Positions 6,591 through 7,081 of a DNA stretch of 7,081 nucleotides are shown here, in pieces. Position 1 is the stretch's first letter, and every line of letters starts with the position of its first letter. The notes under the pieces were generated by a model. The model had not been told where the DNA came from and did no database searches. It was given only the letters and a program-made list of their open reading frames with translations. Source of the stretch: Cytophagales bacterium. GTDB taxonomy: Bacteria; Bacteroidota; Bacteroidia; Cytophagales; Cyclobacteriaceae. The position numbers were made by a program, and so were the translations under genes. The stretch covers positions 1 through 7,081 of the forward strand of contig DPSB01000390.1 of the NCBI GenBank assembly GCA_003537495.1, read 5' to 3'.

Positions 6591-7081
6591 TGCAGCCTAA
6601 TCTCTTACGCAAAAAATTTTTACGGCCACTCATTTTTGTGGCCGTTCTTTTTGGAATAACCTTTTTGCTAGATTCATGTATTCAATTCAGAATGAGTAAA
6701 TCTGAGATTGATACTTACTTTGAACATAAAAATCCGAAGGCTGAATTAAAAAGTTATTATGTAGGTAATCGCAGACAAACCTACCTGATTAATGGCGACT
6801 CGCTAAAGCCGTTGGTAATCTTTGTTCACGGCTCACCAGGTTCGCTTAGTGCATTCATCGATTTTTTGGCTGATACAACCTTGTTAAAATCGGTTCGGAT
6901 GATTAGTGTAGACCGACCAGGTTTTGGTAGCGCCAACTTTGGATATGCCGAACCATCGCTTGAAAAACAAGCCGCACTATTAAAACCAATTTTACAGGTG
7001 CATAAAAATAATCAGCCCATTTATTTAGTCGGACATTCGCTTGGTGGCCCTCTAATAGCACAAATGGCGTTGGACTACCCA
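6590..7081 (+). CDS. Alpha/beta hydrolase with N-terminal membrane segment, cut at the 3' edge
   Basis: The first 164 codons of a gene that runs off the right edge without a stop. Three alpha/beta-hydrolase signatures appear in order: HGSPGS (80-85, oxyanion region), DRPGFG (108-113) and GHSLGG (148-153) with nucleophile Ser150. The Asp and His of the triad would lie beyond the window. The N-terminus (LLRKKFLRP, then a hydrophobic run to LLD-SC at 26-30) looks like a signal or anchor. Cys30 could be a lipobox cysteine, but Asp at -2 is unusual. The ATG at 6590 shares its A with the peptidase's TGA, pointing to translational coupling. The next ATG (6692) would remove the membrane segment, yet is not impossible given the terminator-like hairpin inside the early codons. 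The substrate (ester, lactone, epoxide or other) cannot be told from this part. Confidence 0.85.
   Translation, partial: MQPNLLRKKFLRPLIFVAVLFGITFLLDSCIQFRMSKSEIDTYFEHKNPKAELKSYYVGNRRQTYLINGDSLKPLVIFVHGSPGSLSAFIDFLADTTLLKSVRMISVDRPGFGSANFGYAEPSLEKQAALLKPILQVHKNNQPIYLVGHSLGGPLIAQMALDYP
6611..6652 (+). terminator. Intrinsic-terminator-like hairpin inside the start of the hydrolase gene
   Basis: An A-run (6611-6616) precedes a perfect eight-base stem, ACGGCCAC (6622-6629) with GTGGCCGT (6638-6645), around an eight-base loop. It is followed by the T-rich TCTTTTT (6646-6652). Six of the eight pairs are G-C. By form this is a standard Rho-independent terminator for the peptidase gene, whose stop is 31 bases upstream. 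Yet it lies within codons 8-21 of the downstream hydrolase. It may end part of the transcripts, or act as an attenuator that translating ribosomes would open. Confidence 0.65.

Overview
The window looks like chromosomal DNA of a Bacteroidota bacterium, most plausibly of the Cytophagales type. This rests on the gene families (an S41 processing peptidase with a long helical tail, a FabH of the usual bacterial type, a bacterial D-TA/DSD-like enzyme), A-rich start contexts without clear Shine-Dalgarno motifs, and a TAnnTTTG-like -7 element. The genus is inference only. All genes I can support are on the + strand.

Layout: (1) 1-425, the 3' end of fabH (fatty-acid initiation). (2) 469-693, a 74-residue protein I do not recognise. 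(3) 705-4857, four genes that make sense together: a GntP-family permease, a RidA-family enamine/imine deaminase, a PLP enzyme of the D-threonine aldolase/D-serine dehydratase fold, and a cytoplasmic M19 dipeptidase. (4) 4938-6590, an exported S41 (C-terminal processing) peptidase. (5) 6590-7081, the 5' part of an alpha/beta hydrolase with an N-terminal membrane segment, cut by the window edge.

Reading of the middle block (inference): it resembles a D-serine/D-threonine salvage route. The GntP family includes the D-serine permease DsdX. M19 enzymes can release C-terminal D-residues from dipeptides. The PLP enzyme carries an HxC pair as in zinc-dependent D-serine dehydratases. RidA proteins remove the reactive 2-aminoacrylate/2-aminocrotonate that such dehydratases release.

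The most unusual non-coding signal is a pair of related intergenic palindromic repeats, at 2503-2581 and 3687-3776, bracketing the PLP-enzyme gene. Each is built of heptads: TAGT plus three variable bases in the left arm, ACTA plus three variable bases in the right arm. The first copy includes the start codon of the PLP-enzyme gene. A second regulatory oddity is an intrinsic-terminator-like hairpin at 6611-6652, which lies inside the first codons of the hydrolase gene and just after a stop/start overlap with the peptidase gene. I saw no tRNA, rRNA, CRISPR array, insertion sequence or broken gene. The only gene-free stretches are short (at most 107 bases).
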